Assembly (NCBI RefSeq): GCF_013368755.1
Contig: NC_049564.1
Coordinates: 4,968,001 to 5,032,000, forward strand
Length of the DNA stretch: 64,000 nt
Direction of reading: 5' to 3'
From: Talaromyces rugulosus
Lineage: Eukaryota; Ascomycota; Eurotiomycetes; Eurotiales; Trichocomaceae
Part shown: in pieces, positions 22,960 to 34,684 of the stretch
Layout of the letters: every line of letters starts with the position of its first letter
Numbering within the stretch: the first letter of the stretch is position 1
Translations under genes and position numbers: made by a program
Notes under the pieces: model-generated
Told to the model about the DNA's origin: nothing
Seen by the model: the letters and a program-made list of their open reading frames with translations, nothing else
Database searches by the model: none

Positions 22960-24603
22960 TCACTTGATCGACGAGATCATGACTGGAGATTCTTCTTCTT
23001 TCTCGTAATACTCGGCAGCAAGAATGCGGTGCATTTCAGGGGTCATGTATTCTTGAATTGGTATTTCTGGGCTGTAGCCCCATCCACGGTTACTTAGCTT
23101 TTCAACCAAAATCTCCATTCTAGGATTGATGTTGCCTCGAAGAGACGCGAGAAAGTTGGCCATATGCCCAAGCATATCGTTCGGGCCGATTCGCATGGCT
23201 TGTCGACGCTCTGACATCCAGGGAACACACGACAACATGTCGGCTAGAGAGATTGCTACGTCTGCTAGCTTCATTTGCTGCAACAATCAGTCAGATAATT
23301 TGCACGTGTCAATTGATGAGGAGGGTAAAAAAGCTTACCATTCCGATGCCATGCGCTTCGACAATATTGGGTGAAAATCGATTCAGGTACACAAACATGC
23401 TCTGGGCCACTTGTTGCGGGAAGAGAATGCTAAGATTTTCATCGTTGGCATCCGCAGAAAGTTTAATGTGGAACATTGAGGTTTTCCAGAGCACCATCCT
23501 CATCCACTGCTGGGTGATGAGAAAGTCTGCTTGTTGGAATTCTCGCTTTGATTGTATTTGCCGCATCTCTCGCAGCTGGCGGTCCACGTTGCAGAAAAAG
23601 TCGGATGTGCGATCTGACCACTCGCTGTCCATTGCAAGACCGAAAGTGCGGAAAAGCTGGCACATATCTGTAAAGGCCACCAGGCCAGGGGGCACCTCCT
23701 TAGTTTCTAGAGACGGCAAGTCTGGATCAAGATGTAGAATTCTTGAAAGATCGAACCGCGTCGTATGGCCGCTAAAAAATTGAATCAGCATGTTTTCTCG
23801 GGTACATAGATGGTGAGTAAAGGCACTGCCTACCGCTCTGTAATACATAATATCCAAATTATGCGAAGATGGGCTTGTAGTTCTTTCTTAGGCAGCGAGG
23901 CATAGTGCTGGCGCTGATCGAGTTCAAGAAACTGGGCAAATGTGACAGCCTCACGGATCAGCACCGTGGCCTTGCATACTTGACCCCGATTCGCGCAGAA
24001 GATATGCAAAAAGAACGAGGAAAGCAAGTGCCCAATGGTGGGCTCTTCTTGGTAGCGAAGAGAAGCGCGTGCTCGCTCAGATTCGGAGGCCATTTCAATA
24101 TCGCTGACCGGATCAGGGACTTCGCTGGGATCGGGAGGGTTGAGTCGCAGATTTGCCATGACAACCGCTGCGAGGGCGGTACATAATGCGTATGCTTCAA
24201 CATCGTCCGGATTTTGAATGCGCAAGTTCATCTCGTCCCGATCAACCACCGGCCATACTGGATATAACCGCTCGTGGTAAATGTCCAGATAGTGCTGGAT
24301 CACAGAGACCGAGGCGGTTGGCGTGAAGTCGATGGCGAGAACAGACTCGTCGCTTTCGACACTCTCTTCCTTTGCACTGATCGGATGAGCATTTTCGCCA
24401 GCGATTTTCTTTCCCTGATGCAGAGCGCCTTGTAGCCGGGCGAGGCGCCTCTTCTCGGCCCACGGGCCTTTGGGGCCAGGTTTCGACTGAGCCCTGGTCG
24501 TCGTACATGAAATGTCAAGGGCCTTGCAGCGTTTGCAGGGTTGTCCTCGGTCACATTTTATTTTCCTCGTTGCACATGGATCACAGGCTCGGCTACGTGT
24601 CAT
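22960..24603 (-). CDS. Zn2Cys6 fungal transcription factor
   Basis: Exons 24603-23834, 23771-23339 and 23277-22960 encode 506 residues. The N-terminal binuclear cluster is complete (CDPCATRKIKCDRGQPCKRC plus a sixth Cys, residues 7-33), followed by a basic linker. A fungal-specific regulatory domain starts near residue 95 (HYLDIYHERLYPVWPVVD). The first intron join gives CITERGHTTRFDLSRIL, as expected in the middle of such domains. The domain resembles sugar-utilisation regulators of the maltose/amylase type, but no target can be assigned. The gene is divergent from SDHAF2. Confidence 0.88.
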
Positions 24604-25433
24604 TGGCTCGGTATACTGGAGGTTGACGCGACGAGCCTACGAGTATGCATAGGAGCTAGGTCGATCGCATCCAGACTCCACGCTAGGAAGAATTTCCCCG
24701 AAGAATGCGACTGAGAGTTGGCTCTCAGTTTTCCGGGGGGTGGTTTTTTTTTCTGGAGAGAGTCTCAGCGTGGAGCAGGGACGGAGCCACAGCAGCGCAG
24801 AACAGGTCGACAGGTCGCTCTGGAGAGTCGTGAATTCTTTGCCATGGCCGGAACAGTTCCAGGGCAGCCAAGCCGTTGCTCGGTGGAGGTTCCGAGCCCG
24901 ATCGTGCGGACCACGTGAATCGGCGATTGAGGCAGCCAATGCTAAGCCGTCGACTCTATTATTATTGTAACTCCGACTTTTAACCTAGCCTAGAAGAGCG
25001 AACTAGGATTATTATTATTCCACTGGCGTTCTTCTTTTTTTGGGATGCTGCGCTCGCCGTTTACAGTTTGGCCAGTCTGCGTGCCGATTGGTGCGTTGTG
25101 TGCTTCGGGACCAGCCGTTGAGGTCCCCGAAAGACCGCGACTCGAATAGCAATGATAATAATACGAATGTAATTATTATAGTAGTACTTGAATACGAATT
25201 GTTTATCGAATAATAATAGCCATAGTTGTTCCATGCCAATACGTACGTCGGTATACATGTAGCCGAGGATGTTGCCGGAGAACGCGCTGCAAACAAAACA
25301 AACTGCCAGGGACCAGATGATGTCAACCTCGCCTGCTGGCTTTCCTTTCCTCCCCTTCACCATTCTTGATTGTATCCGACCCCTCTGTCCTGTGTGTCAC
25401 GTTCATTCGATCAATCAGGACTGATAATTCACA
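24604..25433. other. Bidirectional promoter region, Zn2Cys6 gene / SDHAF2
   Basis: About 830 bases with scattered AT triplet tracts (ATTATTATT near 24958 and 25010, AATAATA near 25155 and 25210). I see no gene. Confidence 0.45.
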
Positions 25434-26247
25434 ATGTCAGCTTCACGCTTAGCCTGCAGGCTCACCTCTAGGGTTTCATTTCCGCAGCAGCAAACTCGAG
25501 CTTTCGGAGTGTCGGCATTCCGCGCAAATCGCCGCACGCCCAGCACTGCAGAAGAGCACAGAGAGAATGACTCGTATCCTGGACGAATCGAACACTTGAC
25601 CGGTGGCAGACAGCCACCCGGTCCACAGAAGCCAGAGCTGGAAGTGGGTGAAATGGAAGGCATCACCTTCAAGGTCGAACCGCTGAAACGCAAGGGCGAG
25701 GATGCAACCACTATGCGTGCTAGGTTACTCTGTAGGGGAAAACGCCATTCATCCTTTCCTCTACGCAATAACTAATTTATCTCTTGTAGACCAGAGCAGA
25801 AAGAGGGGCATCCTCGAGTCCGACCTTCTCCTTTCCACCTTCGCTGATGTCTACCTGGGCGCAATGAACGAGCAGCAATTAAAACAGTACGACAGCTTCC
25901 TCGACGAAAACGACTGGGACATCTACTATTGGGCTACACAAGAAACAAAGGAAGCCGAGAAGCCGGCTTCGTCAGGCGCCGCAGACGCAGGCTCGGCTGC
26001 ACAGGTAGACACGGTAACGGAAACGTGGAAGCAGGGGGCATCCAAGTCGGGTGAATGGGCGCAAACAATAGGCGCCTTCAAGCCGGCATATCGGCCTGTG
26101 CCCTCGCGCTGGGCTGATTCAGAGGTCCTAACTCTCCTAAGAAAACATGTCCAAGATAAGAGCGCGATAGGGTTCCAGGCGGCAAAGCAAAGGAAGCGCG
26201 GAAGCGGACTTGGTCGAATGCCTGACGTTAAAGTGTTTGACTCTTGA
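25434..26247 (+). CDS. sdh5: Succinate dehydrogenase assembly factor 2 (SDHAF2/Sdh5/Emi5)
   Basis: Exons 25434-25731 and 25790-26247 encode 251 residues. A basic, Ser-rich mitochondrial presequence of about 30 residues leads to a core with [24 protein letters not shown] and the [10 protein letters not shown] block, the signature of the SDHAF2 family. This small matrix protein promotes covalent attachment of FAD to the flavoprotein subunit of complex II. The C-terminal extension (about residues 155-251, Ala/Glu-rich then basic) is longer than in yeast and animals but common in filamentous fungi. Confidence 0.93.
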
Positions 26248-26579
26248 GGAGAATAATTGGACAGTGTACAATACTGTAGATTATTATGTATATGCGATAT
26301 AAATACTAGAACCTGAAGGCCTAAGGCAAGCCACACATTCTGCCACCGCTATTCCACATTCGGACCAAACACCGTAGGCGGTCAGAAAAACTGTGGCGCA
26401 GGCGGGGGGCTCGCTTAGGCGGCTTTTCTAGGGCACAAACCCCGAGCTAGTGCGCTTAGGGATTACCTCGTTCTTTTTCCTCATCATCGCCGTGGCCGGA
26501 GTGCATCGACAACGCCCTCCAGTGTCTCTTTCTTCCCTTCTCCGTTTCAAGGTTCTTCTATCGACCCGCAACCTTGATC
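26248..26579. promoter_or_regulatory. cpcB upstream region with TTAGGG element
   Basis: The stretch holds the SDHAF2 3' end and the cpcB promoter. TTAGGGAT lies at 26457-26464, about 115 bases before the start codon, resembling the telomere-like (Tbf1-type) boxes of many ribosomal protein promoters. A related CTAGGGCA lies about 30 bases further upstream. Confidence 0.4.
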
Positions 26580-27896
26580 ATGGCCGAGCAGCTCATCCTC
26601 CGCGGAACCCTCGAGGGCCACAATGGCTGGGTTACCAGCTTGGCTACCTCGCTTGAGAAGTAAGCTCGCTGCATCTCGAATTTTGATATAGTGGAATTGG
26701 AGCGGTTTCTGATAACAATGGCCTCATAGCCCCAACATGCTGCTCTCCGCCAGTCGCGACAAGACCCTGATCGTGTGGAACTTGACCCGTGACGACCAGG
26801 CATACGGTTACCCCAAGCGCAGTCTTGAGGGCCACTCCCACATCGTCTCCGACTGTGTACGTCTCTTAAACAAACCTGAAAGAAGAAAGAAGAATGAAGT
26901 ATTGCGGCGTTTTTGGAGGATGGATTGGCTGACTGGCCTTTTTTTGTTATATAGGTGATCTCCTCCGACGGTGCTTACGCTCTGTCTGCCTCTTGGGACA
27001 AGAGCTTGCGCCTGTGGGAACTTGCCACTGGTAACACCACTCGCGTTTTCAGCGGCCACACCGGCGACGTCCTTTCAGTCTCCTTCTCCGCCGACAACCG
27101 CCAGATTGTTTCCGGATCTCGCGACCGAACGATCAAGCTCTGGAACACCCTTGGTGACTGCAAGTTCACCATCACCGACAAGGGCCACACCGAGTGGGTG
27201 TCTTGCGTCCGATTCAGCCCCAACCCCCAGAACCCCGTCATTGTCTCTGCTGGATGGGACAAGCTCGTCAAGGTACGTTATTTTTTCCACGGATGCTGTG
27301 TTTTGTCTCCAGGTGAAATGATGTTTTTGCATATACGTATTTGCTACTTCAGAGCCTTTCGGGGCCATGAGACAAACAATCACCATATTGCCCTGATCAA
27401 TCTTGGATATGAAACACAGTTTTCCAAATTCTCCCATTTGTGGACCGAAAACTAATTTGCATATTCGTAGGTTTGGGAGCTCGCCTCTTGCCGTCTCCAG
27501 ACCGACCACATCGGCCACAGCGGCTATATCAACACTGTCACTATCTCTCCCGATGGATCCCTCTGCGCCTCCGGTGGTAAGGACGGTACCACCATGCTCT
27601 GGGACCTTAACGAGTCCAAGCACCTCTACTCCCTCCAGGCCGGTGACGAGATCCACGCTCTCGTCTTCTCGCCCAACCGTTACTGGCTGTGCGCTGCCAC
27701 CACGACCAGCATCACCATCTTCGACCTCGAGAAGAAGAGCAAGGTTGACGAGCTCAAGCCCGAGTACGTCGAGAAGGGCAAGAAGAGCCGTGAGCCCGAG
27801 TGTGTCTCCCTCGCCTGGAGCGCCGATGGCCAGACTCTGTTCGCTGGTTACACTGACAACAAGATCCGCGCCTGGGGTGTCATGTCGCGAGCTTAA
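26580..27896 (+). CDS. cpcB: Guanine nucleotide-binding protein beta subunit-like CpcB (RACK1/Asc1)
   Basis: Exons 26580-26659, 26730-26856, 26955-27272 and 27471-27896 encode 316 residues, exactly the usual length of fungal CpcB. Seven WD40 blades are visible, with [52 protein letters not shown] and [17 protein letters not shown]1 binds the head of the 40S ribosomal subunit and, in Aspergillus, CpcB represses the cross-pathway control system when amino acids are sufficient. Codon use is strongly biased towards C-ending codons, as expected for a very highly expressed gene. The third intron, 198 bases against 70-100 for the others, contains a C/D snoRNA. Confidence 0.97.
27309..27406 (+). ncRNA. 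Intronic C/D box snoRNA, U24/snR24-like
   Basis: It lies within the third cpcB intron (27273-27470). C box ATGATGT is at 27318-27324 and D box CTGA at 27393-27396. A C'-like ATGAGAC near 27367 and a D'-like CAGA at 27350-27353 are also present. The block TATTTGCTACTTCAGA (27338-27353) and the ATGAGACA..AATCACCA order agree with yeast snR24 as I recall it, and yeast snR24 resides in the intron of ASC1, the cpcB orthologue. CCAGG and CTTGG can pair as a short terminal stem. U24 guides 2'-O-methylation of large-subunit rRNA. The guide before the D box differs somewhat from yeast. Ends are approximate. Confidence 0.85.
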
Positions 27897-28992
27897 ACGG
27901 GAAAAAGTCATTGGGGGGGAAGTGAGATTTTGTAAAGGGCACCAAATACTCAAAATGATATGATCAGTTGTCTATTCCGATGACATGGTTTTTATTCTTG
28001 GGGGTTTTTCGTGAGATGGATGGACGAAGCGATGAGCATTATGAAAGCCAAATTTGTGATTTCTGCGACTCTTCGCAACTGGAATCTTGCGTTGTCGGAG
28101 TTCAGATGCAAATTTTTTTTCCTACTGTGACATGTCTAGCTTAACGCGTTCCTCGATCTACCATAAAAATCGGAGTGACCAGGGAACCACCGCCACGTGA
28201 TGTTTTAATATCATACAGAAAAAGAGCCATTTAAAAATTTTATAACGTCTTTCTGGGTAATACGTACACGCATGAAGTATTTAGTCCTATTGTCCAGGCT
28301 TTTAATTCTTAACAATTAACGCCGCAGCAATACACCAGAGCTGAGTAATGATGTGTCGACACATTACCGGATACGGTAATTGTCGCCTTCTATACCTCAC
28401 TCAGCAAACAGCCACGCTGCATGCATGCTCCAGAACACCAAGTCAGTCTAGGCTAGTTACCTTTCTCACCAGTGCTGCGAGCTGCTGGCCTGATGTTCGC
28501 TGTTCTGCAGGCCCCGCAATCATCAACGATTCGCAGGCTGAGCTGAAAATGGACCCCGATTCTTCGACGCCACGGGCTGCAAGATGGTGACACAAAACGC
28601 ATGTGATGGAATGTATAAAACCCGTTCATATAGATTTGGAGTGTATTCTAGGGGAATGTAATTTTCTAATCTTCTCATGCGAGGGGGGAGAAATGCCGAC
28701 CGTTTTCAGCCTTAAAGCTCCCCTTCCAGCTGATTGATCCCCGGCAATGTCCACTCGGTGACCACCTGACAGGCATGAGGTCAGCGTGTTTTCCATGAAT
28801 AATTCATTCTCTTGGGTATTATTGCAGTCGCCGACTATTATCATCTCCATTTAATTAATTTCGGCGACCAAAGGACTATAAATATTATTTGCGCGTTATG
28901 TACTTTATCGACATTCTCCTAAACTAGGGCTCTCTTGCATATCAAATTCAACAGATTTGAGGAAATTTTCGGCACTACCAAAAAAAAACATC
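27897..28992. other. Intergenic region cpcB to ABCG transporter
   Basis: About 1.1 kb holding the cpcB 3' UTR and the transporter promoter. A plus-strand open frame at 28348-28590 is not convincing. Several bases before the transporter start are A rich. Confidence 0.45.
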
Positions 28993-31241
28993 ATGTCGAC
29001 CAATAGAGATACCGAAAAAGCCGATGATGGCCCCTTGTTCCTTGTCAACAACACCGTTCAAGACTTTTCATGGAAAGGCCTGACGGTCACGGTCAAAGAC
29101 CGGGCGACCAAGGAGCCACGCCAGCTGATTAGCGAGATCAGTGGCTCTGTTCAGCAAGGTATTATAGAAACTATAGAGCCTTTTCATTCAGGTCTTATGT
29201 TAACGCTGCCCTGATAGGAGAACTTCTAGCTCTGATGGGCCCTTCGGGCTGTGGCAAAACAACGCTGCTCAACGTCCTCGCTCGCCGCGCTGCAGCATCA
29301 AAAGCCAAGGTGGAAGGAGAGTGCTTGGTGAATAACAGAAAACTCGATAGCGAGCCGTTTGCGCGTATCACGTCGTATGTCGAGCAGGAAGATGCTTTGA
29401 TCGGGTCTCTGACCGTTGAGGAAACTATCCGGTTTGCCGCCGACCTCTCCCTCCCTGGGTAAGTACATGGAAAATGGAACCGGTGACCAGACAAGACTGA
29501 CGATAAATGTGTTACTACAGTGATGTATCCAAATGTCAGCGTCGAGAACGGATCACTACCCTACTACAAGCTCTCGGGATCCAAAAGCAGGCAAAGACAT
29601 TGGTTGGAACCCCGATTCGCAAAGGAATCAGCGGAGGCCAGAAGAGGAGAGTGAGCATTGCCAGTCAGTTGGTATCTTGTCCCAAGATCTTGTTCTTGGA
29701 CGAGCCAACCAGCGGGCTCGACTCGACTGCCAGTTTCGAAGTGATTTCGTATGCTAAGAGGCTGGCCGTGGCGAACAAGGTGGGTGTTTGGTATCATGAA
29801 GTATCCAAGTACTTGCTAACTATGTCTATAGCTCATAATTATAGCAAGCATCCACCAGCCATCCACGGCGACGTTTCAGCTATTCGACAAGCTTCTTCTA
29901 CTTTCAGGCGGGCAAACTTGCTACTCCGGACCCGTGGCGAGCATTGAGAGCTATTTTGGGGACATCGGCTTTGAGATTCCGGCGTACACTAACCCGGCAG
30001 AGCATCTTCTTGATCTCGTCAGTGCGGACTTTCACGGTGATTCTGGGGAAACGAGACAAATTCAGCAGGCATGGAGTCAAGCTGCAAATAATGACAGCAC
30101 GTTGTCCAAAATCAATAAGCCAATACAAAACCCAGACCGACAACAACAAAAGAACCTAATTCTATCGGCTGAAGAACTAGTCTCTCGCCGACCAGGGCTA
30201 ATAAGCATTACTTTCTCCCTGCTGCACCGCTCGTGGATTAAGAGCTATCGGGACGTTGTGGCATACGGAATCCGCATCCTTATGTACATGGGTTTGGCCA
30301 TTATGATGGGAACGGTCTGGCTGCGATTGAGTACTTCTCAGGAATCGATCCAGCCATTCGTGAATGCAATCGTGAGTTCTCATACCTACTATGCAATTCA
30401 CCTATATAGCCACTGACATTTCGGACTTGGCTCAGTTCTTCGGCTCGGCGTTCATGTCTTTCATGGCAGTAGCCTATGTCCCAGCGTTCCTCGAAGACCG
30501 AGCGACTTTCATCAAAGAGCGCGCGAATGGGATGTATGGTGCGACTCCATTCATCATTGCCAATTTCCTGATCGGACTGCCCTTTTTATGTGAGTAGCAT
30601 TGGTCTCTATTTTTTTCGGTATATATGTACTCACCTCAACATCGTACGAACAGTCTTGATATCAGTTCTCTTCTCCATTGTGTCCTACTGGCTCTCAAAC
30701 TTCCAGCCCACCGCCACGGCCTTTTTCACCTGGGTCATGTGGCTGTTCCTCGACCTGGTGGCCGCCGAGTCGCTCGTCGTGCTCGTCTCATCCCTATTCC
30801 CTGTTTTTGTCATTGCTCTCGCCCTGGTTGCGTTTGCGAATGGGTTGTGGATGAGCGTTGGCGGGTTCCTGGTGTCGCCGACGATTCTCAATCCGTTCTG
30901 GAAATATGTCTTTCACTATATTGACTATCAGGTATGTTTCTGTTTCTGTTTCCTTTTTTTTTCCCTAAAAGAAAGTTCGAAATTGACTGTAACAGTCATA
31001 CGTCTTCCAAGGCATGATGATCAATGAATTCAAAGACCGCGTCTATTCCTGCGGTTCCGGTTGCCAGTGCATGTACCAGACCGATCTCGCGGCACAGTGC
31101 CAGATTCGCGGGACTGGAGTCCTCGCCACATATGGGTATAATGCAGAGACCAAGATGGGGAAATTGGTTGGCATTCTAGTCGGCATTATTGCTGTTTATC
31201 GGTTGTTGGGGTGGATGGCGCTGTATATCCGCCGGACTTGA
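28993..31241 (+). CDS. ABCG-family half-transporter (WHITE type)
   Basis: Seven exons, 28993-29158, 29218-29458, 29521-29779, 29832-30371, 30436-30589, 30654-30931 and 30996-31241, encode 627 residues. The nucleotide-binding domain comes first, as in the ABCG family: Walker A GPSGCGKTT, signature ISGGQKRR, Walker B ILFLDEPTSGLDS and switch His in SIHQPST. Six membrane helices follow from about residue 370, and the last extracytoplasmic loop is Cys rich (CGSGCQCMYQ). One nucleotide-binding and one membrane domain mean it must dimerise to act. The substrate may be a sterol, lipid or xenobiotic and cannot be told. An upstream in-frame ATG at 28957 would add 12 residues. Confidence 0.93.
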
Positions 31242-31347
31242 TCAGTGCATGAATTGATGTAGTAATTGTTGATATCAATAGAGCTGAATAAAAGTTTATC
31301 TAGTTTTATACAAATATAATGTACTGAGACTTAAGGTTTTTACTTTC

Positions 31348-32799
31348 TCACACCTTTCCATCTATCAGATCAAGATTGGTTTTTGACTGTTCGGCCAACC
31401 TTTGCGAGGTCTTTTGAATGCCCTCGGCAAACTGGGCAGACTCGCAGTATCGCTTTCCCTCGAGAAGCCATTTTCTCGCGTCTTCATCAGCGCCCTGCCA
31501 CTCTGCAATCGCCGAGAGGACATCTGCTGCAGCGGCACAGCCCATATCGCATTCGTCATCACGGCGGTCCTCTTGGATGAGTTTCGACACTTCGAGGGCT
31601 TTCAGGGCCCAGTCCTTGGACGACTTCATCTGTTTCTCCACGGCATTTTCCGGGATTTTTTTGGCTGCAATGTCCTCTTTCGAATGCCGGTGGTCGAACA
31701 TGGCTGCCGCAATGTTGCTCAGCAGAATCACTTGCCGACAAGAAATATCCTTTCCTTCAACCTGGCGTAGGATGGCGACAGCGGGCATAAGTAATTCCAG
31801 GGCCTTTTCGGGCTGTCCAGCCCGGAGCAAAGTCGATCCAACGTCGGACATGGTGTGACTCGCCTCCTCGGCATTTAACCAGCTATCACCCTCCTCGGGA
31901 GTCGCTGTTGGTGGAAGGCCCCTTGCCTCGCGGTTTTTGATTTCGGTCGTAAAGTTGCTCAAGGCAGTCCGCCGCGAAGCAAAGGCTTCGAAAGGGTCTC
32001 TTAGATGCTCGTCTTCGAAAATCTCTGCCAAAAGAAGATGTATGCCAATAAGCTTCTTAATAACCCGGGTAGTCAGATCATATTGCATCTTGTAATCTTC
32101 GGCGGACGGTCCAAAGATTTCTTGAACGTTTGGGTCAGCGGTTTTCGGCAGCTCCTTGCCTGGTTTCCCTACGTCAAGCCGCCTTCTTGTTCTATTCACC
32201 CATCGTAGGGCTTCGCCCGCGGTGCGTGACAACAAGTGCACGGCCTGCTTGTGGAAACCGGCTCTGACATACATGTCAGCCGCCTGTAGTTTGATGCCAA
32301 TCACTTCGTCTGAGAACGGATGCAAGCCCAGTTCGTGCGAGATCTTCAGTGCCGCCCGGTAGTGTTCGATAGCCTTCTGAGGCTCCATATTGACCTCGGT
32401 GAAATAGAGTGCTTTGCGCAGTTCCTTGGCGACGGGCTCCGGGAACCGCGACATTCGTGTGTTGATCTCCATCGTCTGAAAGTAAAAAGCATAGATTAAG
32501 AAGGCGCCGGCGCCGATGGCGGACAGAATGGCGACGGGCAAGACGATGGGATTCTTTCGCCAAATGTCCCGCGCAGCCACGCGGTAGCCTCGTCGAAGCT
32601 TGCCGGAAAACGCTATGCATCTGATTTGGCTGTGGGAGGGATACGAGATCGGTTTTTGTGTTGGTCGCGCCCGTTTCGTCGTGCTCGCCGATTGTATTGA
32701 TGAAAATGTTGGCGCTGTGAAAAGCGAACGACGCGGAATCGTTGTTGAGGGAAGAGTCGTGGCGGAGGCGACAAAGCGCCGTGAGCACCGGCCGAACAT
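31348..32799 (-). CDS. Mitochondrial TPR protein, Mgr3-like
   Basis: Single exon, 483 residues. The first 75 residues are rich in Arg, Ser and Thr without acidic residues, a mitochondrial presequence. A membrane helix follows at about residues 85-107 (IVLPVAILSAIGAGAFLIY), then a soluble region of helical TPR-like repeats. Topology and the conserved EPVAKELRKALYF stretch fit yeast Mgr3, an inner-membrane adaptor that helps the i-AAA protease select substrates. The gene is divergent from the HMCES-like gene across 288 bases. Confidence 0.8.
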   Translation of the reverse strand: MFGRCSRRFVASATTLPSTTIPRRSLFTAPTFSSIQSASTTKRARPTQKPISYPSHSQIRCIAFSGKLRRGYRVAARDIWRKNPIVLPVAILSAIGAGAFLIYAFYFQTMEINTRMSRFPEPVAKELRKALYFTEVNMEPQKAIEHYRAALKISHELGLHPFSDEVIGIKLQAADMYVRAGFHKQAVHLLSRTAGEALRWVNRTRRRLDVGKPGKELPKTADPNVQEIFGPSAEDYKMQYDLTTRVIKKLIGIHLLLAEIFEDEHLRDPFEAFASRRTALSNFTTEIKNREARGLPPTATPEEGDSWLNAEEASHTMSDVGSTLLRAGQPEKALELLMPAVAILRQVEGKDISCRQVILLSNIAAAMFDHRHSKEDIAAKKIPENAVEKQMKSSKDWALKALEVSKLIQEDRRDDECDMGCAAAADVLSAIAEWQGADEDARKWLLEGKRYCESAQFAEGIQKTSQRLAEQSKTNLDLIDGKV

Positions 32800-33087
32800 G
32801 ATGAGGAATCCTGTTGAGTGCGTCTAATGTCAGGAAATCAGAGGATGCCAGAGGATGTCAGAAACGACATTGAGTCAAGTCGATAACGAAAACCGGCGAA
32901 AGTCGAGGCGGAAGGAGAACTCACGAGTTGGCCCGTGCGTAGGCTGCCATGACGTCGCCCAATCGCTTTGACCTTCAACTTCCTTTGTTCTTGATAATTG
33001 TCTCTCTTGCGCAGGTGATCATTAAAGCTTGTCTGGAAATTAATAGAAATCTACCAAGCTACAACATTGTATGTTGGTGCCGCCACA
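32800..33087. promoter_or_regulatory. Short bidirectional promoter, mgr3-like / HMCES-like
   Basis: There are 288 bases between divergent start codons, and no separate element is recognised. The fragment CAGAGGATG is repeated near 32836 and 32845. Confidence 0.45.
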
Positions 33088-34395
33088 ATGTGCGGGCGTT
33101 ATGCACTCAGTGTAGTCAGTATATGTTGCCAAGTGTACTGCCCCATACTCACATTGATACCAGCGCATGGCCGCGGTACGAGCCCAACTCGAGGAGCAAG
33201 ACATGGAGGTCGATGAAGCGCCAGACGATGACGAATTGCGCGAGACTTACAACTTTGCTCCTGGATACTACGGCGCTGTCTACCGGGGGGAAGAAGCACA
33301 AGAGAGCCATGGCGAAGAAGATGCACCCGAGGACGACAGTCATCAAGAACTCCCAGAGAGCACAGCAGAAAGTGGAGGTACACAAGATAAGAAAACAAGA
33401 TATAAACTGCAGAAGATGCGATGGGGCCTGATCCCATCCTGGACAAAACGACAGCCCAACTACGGATCAATGATGCGCACCATCAACTGCCGCGAGGACT
33501 CCCTGATCGACGACCGAGGGATGTGGACATCAATGAAGCGGAAAAAACGCTGCGTAGTCGTCTGCCAAGGGTTTTACGAATGGCTCAAAAAGGGCCCAGG
33601 TGGTAAAGAGAGAGTACCGCACTATACGAAACGTAAGGACAGCGATTTGATGTGGTTTGCCGGGTTGTGGGATTGCGTTCAATATGAGGGTTTGTTTATT
33701 TCCTCTTTTCAATGCTACGCGGATTATTGACCGTGCGAGGCGGAGTAGGCTCGGATGAGAAGCTTTATACTTATACGATTATCACGACTGACTCTAACTC
33801 GTATCTCAAGTTTCTGCACGACCGCATGCCTGTCATTCTGGAGCCCGGCAGCGAGCAGATGAAGACATGGCTCGACCCTCGACAAACCACATGGACGCCA
33901 GAGCTACAGTCGATCCTCAAGCCGTATGATGGGGAGCTAGATTGCTACCCAGTGTCCAAAGAGGTCGGCAAAGTCGGGAACAACTCGCCAGACTTTGTTG
34001 TGCCGGTCAACAGCAAGGAAAATAAGAACAACATTGCCAATTTCTTCGCCAATGCGAAGAAGAAGACAGATGGCCCGAAGACTGAGATTGAAGAGACTGA
34101 ATACATGCATCAACATGAGCAAGATAATGCGCCAAAGTCGGTGCCTCCAGAAGAAGCCGGTGAACCTCCGCGAGGGACCAAAAGAGAATTTCCGTCTGAA
34201 GATGGGGATACCATATCGTCGATCAAGGCTGTAAAAGCAGAGCAACCATCTCCTATAAAACCCACCTCCAAAGTCACAGGCAGACCCATGCGCAGCGCAA
34301 CGACAAATAAATCTTCGCCTCGCAAGGGGAGGAGTTATGGTACGAGCAAACAAGCAAGCGACGGGTCACAAAGGATAACAAATTTCTTCAAATAA
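33088..34395 (+). CDS. SRAP-domain abasic-site shield protein (HMCES/YedK family) with C-terminal PIP box
   Basis: Exons 33088-33111, 33164-33689 and 33749-34395 encode 398 residues. The start codon is followed at once by the catalytic Cys (MCGRYAL), which after removal of Met forms a covalent adduct with abasic sites in single-stranded DNA. Other active-site positions are present: Asn in TINCRE, Glu in GFYEW and His in LHDRMPVIL. An acidic insert separates YNFAPGYY from the MRWGLIPSW strand. The C-terminal 150 residues are basic and disordered and end with QRITNFF, a canonical PCNA-interacting box. The first exon holds eight codons; the first splice (donor GTAGTC) is less certain than the second. 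Confidence 0.92.
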
Positions 34396-34684
34396 TGCTA
34401 CATACATGCCATTATTTATAATAACTAAATAATAATAAATAAAAATCGCATGCAGATATCGTGGAAATGCGTATCTCCCTAACTCCAGATCCCACCACTG
34501 ACACGTATACTCGTATTATACATACATCCAACCACTGTAAATGCTTCAATTTCCGCAACCCCGTTCAAAAGCAAAGTAAAACAAAAACAAAAACTTTTTG
34601 ATATCAAATCATAACACGTTAATAAAAACTCAAGGTTCCTTTTTTTTCTTCTTCAGAGGTACTGTGATCCCTCGTCAATTTCTT

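Noticed and set aside
26857..26954. Possible second snoRNA in cpcB intron 2
   Set aside because: A CTGA is present but no acceptable C box lies upstream and no terminal stem forms.
8641..27896. Three WD40 genes (pwp2, MORG1-like, cpcB) as a functional cluster
   Set aside because: They belong to unrelated machines (processome, scaffold, ribosome). WD40 proteins are common and the linkage is most likely chance.
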